DNA of 7,799 bases from Acidobacteriaceae bacterium. GTDB taxonomy: Bacteria > Acidobacteriota > Terriglobia > Terriglobales > Acidobacteriaceae. This document shows positions 1 through 6,472 of this stretch, piece after piece. The notes below the pieces were generated by a model, which searched no databases, was not told the origin of the DNA, and was given only the letters and a program-made list of their open reading frames with translations. Position numbers and translations under genes: made by a program. Each line of letters starts with the position of its first letter. Positions within the stretch are counted from its first letter, which is position 1. Where the stretch lies: positions 1 to 7,799 of the forward strand of contig PMMJ01000542.1 of assembly GCA_003162255.1 (NCBI GenBank). The letters are read 5' to 3'.

Positions 1-34
1 ACTTGCACCACGGGCTGCTAGGCCCGAGGCAAGT
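1..34. other. Short two-part hairpin at the window edge
   Basis: Bases 1-6 (ACTTGC) pair perfectly with 29-34 (GCAAGT). Inside, 11-15 (CGGGC) pair with 22-26 (GCCCG) around a six-base loop. No T-run follows on the plus strand. On the minus strand any T-run would lie outside the window, so a terminator for the minus-strand genes (the upstream gene stops at 144) is possible but cannot be shown. The rest of 35-143 has no open frame or other element I can support. Confidence 0.25.
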
Positions 35-143
35 CATTGATCGAGATCGCTTGAATGCCAGGACCTCGCGTTCTACTACCCGTTGACGTGATCCGGCATT
101 ACCTCCAGTGATCGAGGAGGCTGCTACTACGGTCACTGCGAAT

Positions 144-509
144 TTATTCCACGCCCAACGTCGCCAGCGACTCTTCCAAAGACTGCAAGTCGATCAGCAG
201 CTGCCGGCCTTGCGTCTGCACTTCTTCCAATTCGTCGAAGGCGCGGAACAGCCGCATCTTGACGGCGGCGTACTGCTCGGAATCGACGAGGGGGCGTCCG
301 TGGGCTTCGGCCCAGCCAGCGACGATCTGGTGCGGAAGAAAAATACTGACCGCGTAAGTCAGCTTGCGGTCGGAGGTAACGTCGAAGATGTACTCGTTAG
401 CATCGGACCCTTTCGCACCGGATACCGCCGCAGGACGTTTCCCGACGAAGTAATACTGGTAAACGTAACCTTGTGATCCAGTATAGGTTTTGAGGCGGCG
501 GATAGTCAT
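144..509 (-). CDS. Conserved-looking hypothetical protein, 121 aa
   Basis: I do not recognise a named family. The protein begins MTIRRLKTYTG and has a tyrosine-rich stretch (GYVYQYYFVGKRPA) near residues 14-27. A middle region (YIFDVTSDRKLTYAVSIFLP) looks like paired beta strands, and the C-terminal third is Glu/Leu/Gln-rich and probably helical. It has no signal peptide or membrane segment, so it is probably a soluble cytoplasmic protein. I chose the ATG at 509. The frame is open upstream to a TTG at 566, but those 19 extra codons are read through the left arm and loop of an inverted repeat and look like non-coding sequence. No good Shine-Dalgarno precedes either start. The gene lies 86 bases downstream of the GalT-like gene on the same strand, so co-transcription is plausible. 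The reading as a real gene rests on protein-like composition and an open frame in line with its neighbour. No function can be inferred from sequence alone. Confidence 0.7.
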   Translation of the reverse strand: MTIRRLKTYTGSQGYVYQYYFVGKRPAAVSGAKGSDANEYIFDVTSDRKLTYAVSIFLPHQIVAGWAEAHGRPLVDSEQYAAVKMRLFRAFDELEEVQTQGRQLLIDLQSLEESLATLGVE

Positions 510-521
510 AGAGTCGCTTCG

Positions 522-591
522 AGCTACGAGCTTCGGGCCGCGAGCGAACACGAATCGGTTGCTCAAAGCTCGCAGCCCGAAGCTCGCGGCT
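522..591. repeat. Long imperfect inverted repeat (REP-like) between two minus-strand genes
   Basis: Arms 522-545 and 568-591 (24 bases each) match at 21 of 24 pairs around a 22-base loop. The core CGAGCTTCGGG and its complement are perfect. The right arm starts four bases after the stop codon of the GalT-like gene (in the direction of transcription), and the left arm ends 12 bases before the ATG of the next gene. An RNA hairpin here could protect the 3' end of the upstream message or attenuate read-through. There is no T-run, so a classical intrinsic terminator is unlikely. The GAGC-rich arms look like a dispersed palindromic repeat, but copy number cannot be judged from one window. Confidence 0.65.
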
Positions 592-595
592 GCTT

Positions 596-1582
596 CTATA
601 TCTTCGCCTCGCGCAAACGTTTCACCGCCGTCTCTGACGTCACCGGAGAATAATAAATCTCCTTGAACGTGTACGACCTGGCCTTGGCCTCGAGAATCGG
701 CAGAATCTCGATGTGCCAGTGGTAGTCGTCATCGAGAGTCTTCCAATATCCGAGCACGGCCGACGGATGCTGGCTGTTGGGCGAAGTATGAAGCACGAGG
801 TGGAAGGCCTCGGTCACCGTGCGTATACGTTGCAGGGTGCGCCGCAGGAGCGCGGCCAGATCGGTCAGGCTGCCTACGCGCGATGAACCAGTGCGCTCGA
901 ACGAAGACTCATGGCTGCGAGGCATGATCCAGGTTTCGTAGGGCACGCGCGGAGCATAGGGGCAGAAGGCCACATAATCTCCGCGAATTTCAACGATGCG
1001 CAGGTTCTGCCGCTCTTCCTGCGCCAGAATATCGCAGAAGACGCAGCGCTCCTTGCTCTCGAAATAGTCGCGTGCGGCCCGCAGTTCGTAGAGCACGCGC
1101 CGCGGCACGAACGTGGTTGCGGTCAGCTGCGAGGTGGGATGGTCGAATTCCTGTCCGGCGGCGGCGCCGTAATTCTTGAAAATGCTGACGTACTTGAGCC
1201 GGCTGTCGCGCTTCAAATCCTGAATTCGTTGCGCGGCCAGACGCAGGAATTGTTCGACTTCGACGTCGCTGGCATTCCAGAGATGCCCGTCGTGGCGCGG
1301 ATTCTCGATCAGTACTTCATGCGCGCCGACCGATCCCATGCGGTCGTAGAGCCCGTCGCCGCGCCGCGCCGCCTCGCCTTCGATGTGGTAGAGCGCATTA
1401 GGATGGACGACGGAGCGCGCCGACCATGCGCTGCCATTTACGCCCGGCAGGTTGGCGATGACTTGGGCAGGCTTGGCGGACGGACCGCAAAAGCGGCATT
1501 CTTTGGAATGCGGAGTGGGTTCGATGACATCGTCGCCGGTAATCACCCAGGAACGAGTGATGGGATCTTTGCGAAGTTCCAT
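596..1582 (-). CDS. GalT-like nucleotidyltransferase (HIT superfamily) with altered HPTSQ active site
   Basis: This 328-aa protein resembles galactose-1-phosphate uridylyltransferase, which swaps UMP between UDP-glucose and galactose-1-phosphate in the Leloir pathway. Visible family features are the start MELRKDPITRSWVI, a CxxC zinc pair (C29, C32), HEVLIENPRHD (H97 as probable third ligand) and H148 as fourth. The C-terminal HIT half has a second CxxC pair (C180, C183), H224, and HWHIEI (H288, H290). The family signature HPHxQ, whose second His forms the covalent uridylyl intermediate, reads HPTSQ here (148-152). Thr150 replaces the nucleophile, while the zinc His148 and Gln152 remain. The Thr codon is ACC at 1133-1135 and no frameshift is evident nearby. 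Standard GalT chemistry is therefore doubtful. It may be a clade-specific enzyme with another mechanism or substrate, or a binding protein. The second zinc knuckle recalls plant GalT-like ADP-glucose phosphorylase. No galK, galE or other Leloir gene is in the window. The ATG at 1582 fits the family N-terminus. It is transcribed divergently from mutS. Confidence 0.85.
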   Translation of the reverse strand: MELRKDPITRSWVITGDDVIEPTPHSKECRFCGPSAKPAQVIANLPGVNGSAWSARSVVHPNALYHIEGEAARRGDGLYDRMGSVGAHEVLIENPRHDGHLWNASDVEVEQFLRLAAQRIQDLKRDSRLKYVSIFKNYGAAAGQEFDHPTSQLTATTFVPRRVLYELRAARDYFESKERCVFCDILAQEERQNLRIVEIRGDYVAFCPYAPRVPYETWIMPRSHESSFERTGSSRVGSLTDLAALLRRTLQRIRTVTEAFHLVLHTSPNSQHPSAVLGYWKTLDDDYHWHIEILPILEAKARSYTFKEIYYSPVTSETAVKRLREAKI

Positions 1583-1600
1583 GGGCTAAGGAGAACAAAA

Positions 1601-1720
1601 GAATTGGTAATTTGCAATTGGTGATTTGTAATTTGAGAACCTTTCCACCGGTTGCCGGGATGCTCAGCGGCGAATTGCAAATTACAAAATTACCAATTAC
1701 AACTTAGCAATTACCAATTC
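1601..1720. repeat. AT-rich inverted-repeat element filling the divergent intergenic region
   Basis: The ends form a perfect 12-bp terminal inverted repeat (1601-1612 GAATTGGTAATT against 1709-1720). A second pair of arms lies inside: 1617-1635 against 1678-1697, differing by one mismatch and one extra base. The left arm also contains two tandem 14-base units (1602-1615 and 1616-1629) with two differences. The centre (about 1636-1671) is GC-richer. The repeat is far more AT-rich than the genes around it and occupies almost the whole gap, ending four bases before the mutS ATG and starting 19 bases from the galT-like ATG. It resembles a small non-autonomous or dispersed repeat. It may also supply promoters in both directions. 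Confidence 0.7.
1675..1703 (+). promoter_or_regulatory. Possible sigma70-type promoter for mutS
   Basis: TTGCAA (1675-1680) and TACAAC (1698-1703) are separated by exactly 17 bases. Each matches the -35/-10 consensus at four of six positions. Transcription would begin near 1710, leaving a leader of about 15 bases with no Shine-Dalgarno (the ATG is preceded by CAATTCCCCC). In AT-rich repeats such matches arise easily, so this is only a candidate. Confidence 0.25.
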
Positions 1721-1724
1721 CCCC

Positions 1725-4511
1725 ATGTCCGAGCCCTCGACGCCGCTGATGCGGCAGTATGCCGCCATCAAGAAAGAGCATCCCAACGCCCTGCTGTTCT
1801 TCCGGCTCGGGGATTTCTACGAGCTGTTCTTCGACGACGCGGTGCTGGCCGCCCGCGAACTGCAGATCACGCTGACCTCGCGCAATAAAGAAAAAGGCGT
1901 GGCCATCCCCATGTGTGGCGTGCCCTACCACGCTGCCGAGGGCTATATCGCAAAGCTGATCCGGCGCGGGTTCAAGGTAGCGGTTTGCGAACAGGTGGAA
2001 GACCCGCGCCTGGCGAAGAAGTTGGTGCGCCGCGAGGTGACGCGCGTGGTCACGCCGGGCACGGCAGCGGATTCGTCGCTCAACGCCGAGGAAAACAACT
2101 TCCTGGCGGCGGTGGCCACGGTCGGAGATCGCGTCGGCTTTGCGGCGCTCGATCTTTCAACCGGCGAGTTTCGCGCGACCGAGTTCGCGGGAGAATCGGC
2201 TGGACGCCGCATTCAAGAAGAACTTGAACAATTGCGTCCAAAAGAAATGCTGTATGGATCTTCAGCTCCGCTGCTGGAGCAGTCTGCGCACGTCAGTGCA
2301 CGTGTGGGGACGGGCGTCTCGCCCGTCCAGCGCGAAGCTCCGACTCACCATACCGGCACTGCGCCCGTCGCTCGAGTTTCCGGCAGCGGCTGGGCCGAGA
2401 CTCCCTTGGACGACTGGATCTTCGCTCCCGACCACGCCATTCCGCTGCTGGAGAATCACTTCGGCGTGCTCTCGCTCGAGGGCTTTGGACTGGCCGGCAA
2501 ACAGGCGGCGGCTTCGGCGGCGGGCGCGATCCTTTATTACATCCGATCAACGCAGCGCGGCACGCTCGATCATGTGGACCGCATCGGCTTCTACGAGCGC
2601 CAGAATTGCCTGGTGCTCGATGCCGTGACCGTGCGCAACCTGGAGCTGATTGAACCGCTCTTCGCGGGAACCGATGCCGGAGTGACTCTGTTCCGTTGCA
2701 TGGACGCGACCGTCACGCCGATGGGCAAGCGCTTGCTGCGTACCTGGATGCTGCGCCCGTCGCTGGATCGGACCGAGATCGAGGGCAGACTGGATTCCGT
2801 TGAAGTGCAGGTCAAAGATACGGTGCGGCGCGAAGAACTGCGGCGTGCGCTCGATGGAATTCTCGACCTCGAACGTCTGCTGAGCCGGGTCACGCTGGAA
2901 ACCGCGAATCCACGCGATGTGCTGGCTCTGGCAGCATCGCTCGCAAGAATTCCCAAGGTGCGAACGGTATTGGCGGAGCTATCGGGGGAACTATCGAAAG
3001 AACGACTGACGGCGGCGCGGCTAGTCGCGCTGCACGCCGCGATCGACGAACTCAAAGACCTCCGGGAGAAGATCGATCGCACGCTGGTTCCAGAGCCTCC
3101 GCTCACGCTGAGCGATGGCGGGGTAATCGCCGCCGGCGTCGACAAAGATCTGGACGAACTCCGCGACCTGAGTCGCAACTCGAAGCAGTACTTGGTGCGA
3201 GTGGAGCAGCGTGAACGCGAGCGCACGGGAATCGGCTCGCTCAAGGTAAAGTTCAATTCCATTTTTGGTTATTACATCGAGATTTCGAAAGCGAACCTGC
3301 ACCTCTCGCCCGCCGACTACGAGCGCAAGCAGACGCTGGTGAATGCCGAACGCTTCACCACTCCCGAACTGAAAGAATATGAGTCGAAGATTCTCGATGC
3401 TCAGGAGAAGATTGTCGAAATCGAGCGCCGTCTGTTTGCCGAATTGCGTTCCGCCATTGCCGCCGAGGCTAAGCGCATCCGGCAAACCGCGCTGGCCCTG
3501 GCGGAAGTGGATGTCCTGGGCTGCCTGGCGCACATTGCGGCGCTGCGAAATTACTGCCGGCCGCGGTTCGAGCAAACTTTCGACGAACCTGAGAAGACCG
3601 CGGACATCGCTGATGGAGCGCCGGGCGTCCCCGCCCGGCCATTCGATCTGGAAGTTGTCGAGGGCCGTCATCCGGTAATCGAACTGCAGGAACTCGCGGC
3701 AGGGAGCGAGCGCTTCGTCCCCAACGATCTGTTTCTGGATGCTTCGACGCAGAACATCATAGTGCTTACCGGCCCGAACATGGGCGGCAAGAGCACCTAT
3801 CTGCGGCAGGCGGCGCTGATCGTGATCATGGCGCAAATGGGCTCGTTCGTTCCAGCGCGTGCCGTGCGCCTGGGCATTGTGGACCGCGTCTTCACGCGCA
3901 TAGGGGCAAGCGACAACCTGGCCCGGGGCCGCTCGACGTTCATGGTCGAGATGACGGAGACCGCAGCGATTCTGCACACCGCGACGGCACGTTCCTTGAT
4001 CCTGTTAGACGAAGTCGGGCGCGGCACTTCCACCTATGACGGCTTGGCGATCGCCTGGGCCGCCATCGAATATCTCCATGCGCGCGTACGGGCCAAGACA
4101 TTATTTGCCACGCACTATTTCGAGTTGACCGAGTTGGCGGAACAATTGAGTGGAGTGAAGAACTATCACGTGTCCGTCAAAGAGGCGGGCGGAAGCGTAG
4201 TTTTTCTGCGCCGCGTCGAACCGGGCGCCGCCGACCGCAGCTACGGAATCGAAGTCGCCAAGCTGGCAGGATTGCCAAGCGAAGTCGTGGTGCGAGCGCG
4301 CGAGGTGCTGGCTGAGCATGAATCGTCTGAGCGCCAGCTTTCGAGCCATCTGACGCCAGGCAGTTCAACAGAGCCGGAGCGTCCCACGCAGTTGACCATC
4401 TTCACCCCGCTGTCGCAGCCCGTGCTGGAAAAGCTGCGCGAAGTAGATTTGAACCGTCTGACACCGCTCGAAGCGCTAAACTTGCTGGCGGAGTTGAAGA
4501 AAGAAATCTAA
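1725..4511 (+). CDS. mutS: DNA mismatch repair protein MutS
   Basis: MutS binds base mismatches and small loops as a dimer and uses ATP to recruit MutL and start strand-directed repair. The 928-aa frame is complete. The mismatch-reading F-x-E motif is F31-Y-E33 inside FFRLGDFYELF. The connector domain covers about 120-265, and the core and clamp run to about 600, with GYYIEIS at 515-521. The ATPase has Walker A GPNMGGKST (683-691), Walker B LILLDEVGRGTST (D762, E763) and the ATH switch (H797). Near the C-terminus QLTIF (889-893) resembles the beta-clamp-binding consensus QL[SD]LF, and the end LTPLEALNLLAELKKEI is typical of the family. At roughly 75 residues longer than the E. coli protein, it has apparent insertions near 188-222 and 620-642, each containing a GC hairpin in the DNA. 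No mutL is in the window. The ATG at 1725 fits the family start, though no Shine-Dalgarno is visible. It belongs to the MutS1 type, as the N-terminal mismatch domain is present. Confidence 0.98.
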   Translation: MSEPSTPLMRQYAAIKKEHPNALLFFRLGDFYELFFDDAVLAARELQITLTSRNKEKGVAIPMCGVPYHAAEGYIAKLIRRGFKVAVCEQVEDPRLAKKLVRREVTRVVTPGTAADSSLNAEENNFLAAVATVGDRVGFAALDLSTGEFRATEFAGESAGRRIQEELEQLRPKEMLYGSSAPLLEQSAHVSARVGTGVSPVQREAPTHHTGTAPVARVSGSGWAETPLDDWIFAPDHAIPLLENHFGVLSLEGFGLAGKQAAASAAGAILYYIRSTQRGTLDHVDRIGFYERQNCLVLDAVTVRNLELIEPLFAGTDAGVTLFRCMDATVTPMGKRLLRTWMLRPSLDRTEIEGRLDSVEVQVKDTVRREELRRALDGILDLERLLSRVTLETANPRDVLALAASLARIPKVRTVLAELSGELSKERLTAARLVALHAAIDELKDLREKIDRTLVPEPPLTLSDGGVIAAGVDKDLDELRDLSRNSKQYLVRVEQRERERTGIGSLKVKFNSIFGYYIEISKANLHLSPADYERKQTLVNAERFTTPELKEYESKILDAQEKIVEIERRLFAELRSAIAAEAKRIRQTALALAEVDVLGCLAHIAALRNYCRPRFEQTFDEPEKTADIADGAPGVPARPFDLEVVEGRHPVIELQELAAGSERFVPNDLFLDASTQNIIVLTGPNMGGKSTYLRQAALIVIMAQMGSFVPARAVRLGIVDRVFTRIGASDNLARGRSTFMVEMTETAAILHTATARSLILLDEVGRGTSTYDGLAIAWAAIEYLHARVRAKTLFATHYFELTELAEQLSGVKNYHVSVKEAGGSVVFLRRVEPGAADRSYGIEVAKLAGLPSEVVVRAREVLAEHESSERQLSSHLTPGSSTEPERPTQLTIFTPLSQPVLEKLREVDLNRLTPLEALNLLAELKKEI
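2308..2328. repeat. Perfect GC palindrome inside mutS (connector-domain insertion)
   Basis: GGACGGGCG (2308-2316) pairs perfectly with CGCCCGTCC (2320-2328) around TCT. It is translated in frame as part of GTGVSPVQ (MutS residues 195-202), within a stretch of about 35 residues lying between the conserved blocks YGSSAPLLEQ and AETPLDDW. That stretch looks like an insertion compared with typical MutS proteins. It shares its core with a second hairpin further along the gene. Confidence 0.7.
3620..3639. repeat. Second GC palindrome inside mutS, same core
   Basis: GCCGGGCG (3620-3627) pairs perfectly with CGCCCGGC (3632-3639) around TCCC. It is read in frame as APGVPAR (residues 632-638), just before EGRHPVIEL at the entry to the ATPase domain. 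The stretch of about 20 residues around it is longer than the usual MutS linker. The GGGCGTC...CGCCC core is shared with the hairpin at 2308-2328. Confidence 0.65.
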
Positions 4512-4601
4512 CCGCCGGGACGCGGAGTACGCCGAGAAAAACAGGCCGATGACCCAGAGTGTAGGCAACAGAGAACATCCCGTCTGTCCCTAGGTTCCTA
4601 C
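4512..4601. other. Gap between mutS and the phosphoketolase remnant
   Basis: I see no convincing terminator or promoter here. The segment just after the mutS stop (GACGCGGAGTACGCCGAG followed by AAAAA) has the look of the short 'CGGAG..ACACGGAG' style repeats scattered in many genomes, but only one degenerate copy is present, so no repeat is claimed. Confidence 0.3.
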
Positions 4602-4745
4602 GTGCAAGACGTGGTGGATCGCCTGCCCCATTTGAGATCCAAGGACGCCAACTTGAAGCAGCAGATGCAAGACTCGCTCAGCGAGCACAAGTGGTGCATC
4701 GACAAGCACGGCAAAGATTTGCCGCAGATTCGTAATTGGAAGCAG
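4602..4745 (+). pseudogene. C-terminal remnant of a phosphoketolase gene
   Basis: The translation starting VQDVVDRLPHLRSK and ending EHKWCIDKHGKDLPQIRNWK resembles the extreme C-terminus of bacterial xylulose-5-phosphate/fructose-6-phosphate phosphoketolase. That family typically ends with DRxP, then H-x-x-YI-x-x-HG-x-D-x-PEIR-x-W-x-W. About 48 codons remain of a protein normally near 800 residues. Upstream, 4512-4601 shows no phosphoketolase sequence in the same frame and no Leu-Asp-Arg-Phe/Tyr-His block, so the break lies close to 4600. The remnant is open in frame into the MFS transporter, which gives a misleading 480-codon frame from the GTG at 4602. In the +1 frame a TGA at 4759-4761 overlaps the MFS ATG (TGATG), as expected if an intact phosphoketolase once preceded the transporter in an operon. 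The assignment rests on remembered family motifs. Confidence 0.75.
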
Positions 4746-4760
4746 AGCAAGAAACTACTG

Positions 4761-6044
4761 ATGAGCGCGTCCTCTAAGTTCGTACGCCCGGATGCATCGA
4801 AGGTGGCAAATACGAAAACGCCTTCCGCTGGGACGCTGCACGGTTTGGACTGGTTGAATTTTTTTCTCGCTGACGTTCAGTCGGGAGTCGGACCATTCCT
4901 CGCGATTTACCTGGCTGGCTATAAGTGGGACGAAGAGCGCGTCGGGCTCGCACTCATGGTCGGCGGGATCGCCGGAATCCTGACTCAAACCCCGGCTGGC
5001 GCCATGGTCGACCGCCTGCAATCCAAACGTGCTTTGATTGCCGCAGGGGTCGTTGCTCTAGCGGCAGGGGCATTGCTGATTGCGTTCATGCCAACTTTTT
5101 GGTCCGTGATGTCGGCCCAGATCCTGATTGGCGGCACTTCCAGCATCTTTGGACCGGCCATCTGCGCCGTTTCGCTCGGGGTCGTGGGACACAAGTTATT
5201 CGATCGCCGCCAGGGACGTAATCAGACTTTCAACTCGGCCGGCAACGTCGTTGCCGCGGTGTCGATGGGCCTGCTGGGTCACTTCCTTTCCGATCGCGGC
5301 ATCTTTTTCTTCGTGTTCGTCCTTGCGTTCCCGACCATTCTCACTCTTCTCATCATCCGCCCCGATGAAATCGACTACGGGCGCGCGCGGGGCGCGAAAG
5401 AAGGCCAAGAAGGCGGCAAGCCCGTTGCAGCGCGCGAACTGCTCGAGGACCGGCCGCTGCTCATTTTCCTCGTCTGCGCGGTGATGTTTCACTTTGCCAA
5501 CGCCGCGATGCTGCCGCTCTTGGGAGAAATGCTGGCCAAAGGTCAGGGCCGGAACTCTATGATGTTCATGTCAGCATGCGTGGTGACCACGCAGCTAGTC
5601 GTCACCTGCCTCGCTGCCTGGACGGGGAGAAAGGCGGGGCTGTGGGGCAGAAAGCCGCTCTTACTCATCGCATTCGGAGTGCTGCCGGTTCGCGCCATAC
5701 TCTACACGCTCACCAGGAACACGGGCGCGCTGGTTGCGATCCAAATCCTCGATGGTGTAGCGGCGGCAATATTCGGCGTTGTCTCGGTCCTCGTGATCGC
5801 CGACCTTACCAAGGGCTCGGGCCGATTTAATTTTACCCTCGGGGCCATCGGCACTGCGGTCGGCATCGGAGCTTCGCTGAGCCAGGTCATCGCCGGTTCC
5901 ATCGTGCATCACTTCGCTTCCAATGCGGGATTTCTCTTTCTTGCCGCAGTCGCCGCGACCGCATTTGGCATACTCTACTTATTCATGCCCGAGACACGAG
6001 ATCGACAATTCCCGAATCCAACTCACGGAGCGCCGACCCTATGA
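4761..6044 (+). CDS. Major facilitator superfamily (MFS) transporter
   Basis: This 427-aa inner-membrane protein should move a small solute using an ion gradient; the substrate is unknown. About twelve hydrophobic segments can be counted, six on each side of a long charged loop (RPDEIDYGRARGAKEGQEGG). The MFS motif A after helix 2 is clear: G80-AMV-D84-R85-LQS-K89-R90. A weaker copy after helix 8 reads GRKAGLWGRKPLL. Helix 1 (LDWLNFFLADVQSGVGPFLAIYL) recalls a group of uncharacterised bacterial MFS proteins that begin LDxLNFFLADV. I start at the ATG at 4761 (MSASSKFVRP). The frame extends to a GTG at 4602, but those codons match a phosphoketolase C-terminus. No strong Shine-Dalgarno is seen. 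Its stop overlaps the next start (ATGA), so the two are probably translated together. Lying upstream of nagZ-anmK, it might carry cell-wall sugars in the manner of AmpG, but no motif shows this. Confidence 0.9.
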   Translation: MSASSKFVRPDASKVANTKTPSAGTLHGLDWLNFFLADVQSGVGPFLAIYLAGYKWDEERVGLALMVGGIAGILTQTPAGAMVDRLQSKRALIAAGVVALAAGALLIAFMPTFWSVMSAQILIGGTSSIFGPAICAVSLGVVGHKLFDRRQGRNQTFNSAGNVVAAVSMGLLGHFLSDRGIFFFVFVLAFPTILTLLIIRPDEIDYGRARGAKEGQEGGKPVAARELLEDRPLLIFLVCAVMFHFANAAMLPLLGEMLAKGQGRNSMMFMSACVVTTQLVVTCLAAWTGRKAGLWGRKPLLLIAFGVLPVRAILYTLTRNTGALVAIQILDGVAAAIFGVVSVLVIADLTKGSGRFNFTLGAIGTAVGIGASLSQVIAGSIVHHFASNAGFLFLAAVAATAFGILYLFMPETRDRQFPNPTHGAPTL

Positions 6045-6391
6045 GCACCATCCTTCTGCTGATTTCATCGAACATTTTCATGACCTTCGCCTGGTACGGA
6101 CATTTGAAATACGGTTACAACTGGCCTCTCTGGAAAGCGATCCTGGTCTCGTGGTCGATTGCGCTGTTGGAATACTGCCTGGCCGTGCCGGCAAATCGCC
6201 TCGGCTATGTCCATTTTTCGGGATTCCAGCTCAAGATCATTCAAGAGGTCATTACCATCGTCGTCTTCATCGCATTCGCGATATTTTTTCTGAAGGAGAA
6301 ACTCGCGTGGAATTATCTCGTGGCCTTCGCCTTTCTTGGCGTGGCTGCATTCTTTGCCTTCGCCTTCAAGGCCCACGGACCGGCCGCCTGA
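6041..6391 (+). CDS. DMT-family / DUF486 small membrane protein
   Basis: This 116-aa protein has four predicted transmembrane helices, near residues 3-19, 30-50, 66-84 and 90-109. It matches the DUF486 (COG3169) pattern: an N-terminal SSNIFMTFAWYGHLK, then SWSIALLEYCLAVPANRLG, then LKIIQEVITIVVF with a charged LKEKL turn, and a Phe/Ala-rich last helix. The family is related to drug/metabolite transporters of the four-helix type, which work as dimers. No substrate has been firmly assigned to DUF486 that I know of. Length is normal for the family. The start overlaps the MFS stop by four bases (ATGA), pointing to translational coupling and perhaps related roles. Confidence 0.9.
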   Translation: MSTILLLISSNIFMTFAWYGHLKYGYNWPLWKAILVSWSIALLEYCLAVPANRLGYVHFSGFQLKIIQEVITIVVFIAFAIFFLKEKLAWNYLVAFAFLGVAAFFAFAFKAHGPAA

Positions 6392-6472
6392 ATGACTGGT
6401 CTATGAATGCGTTTTCAGGTGCCGGGGACGGCAATTGGAGTTTTGGTGCAGGATACTAAGTCAGGCATAAAG

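Noticed and set aside
108..476. Plus-strand open frame opposite the 121-aa minus-strand gene
   Set aside because: It lies fully antisense to a more protein-like frame and has no family features.
911..1624. 237-codon plus-strand frame
   Set aside because: It is antisense to the GalT-like gene, whose motifs are unmistakable, and has no recognisable domain.
3021..3977. 318-codon minus-strand frame
   Set aside because: It is the antisense shadow of mutS, a common effect in GC-rich genes.
4602..6044. A single 480-aa MFS protein with a 53-residue N-terminal extension
   Set aside because: The extension matches a phosphoketolase C-terminus, begins with GTG, and an ATG sits at the expected transporter start.
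6417..6431. Motif GTGCCGGGGACGG, similar to ends of some REP elements tied to Y1-type transposases
   Set aside because: There is a single copy with no palindromic partner or transposase nearby.
6407..6472. 22-residue N-terminal extension of NagZ
   Set aside because: It does not resemble NagZ N-termini. The ATG at 6473 leads straight into the conserved first strand.
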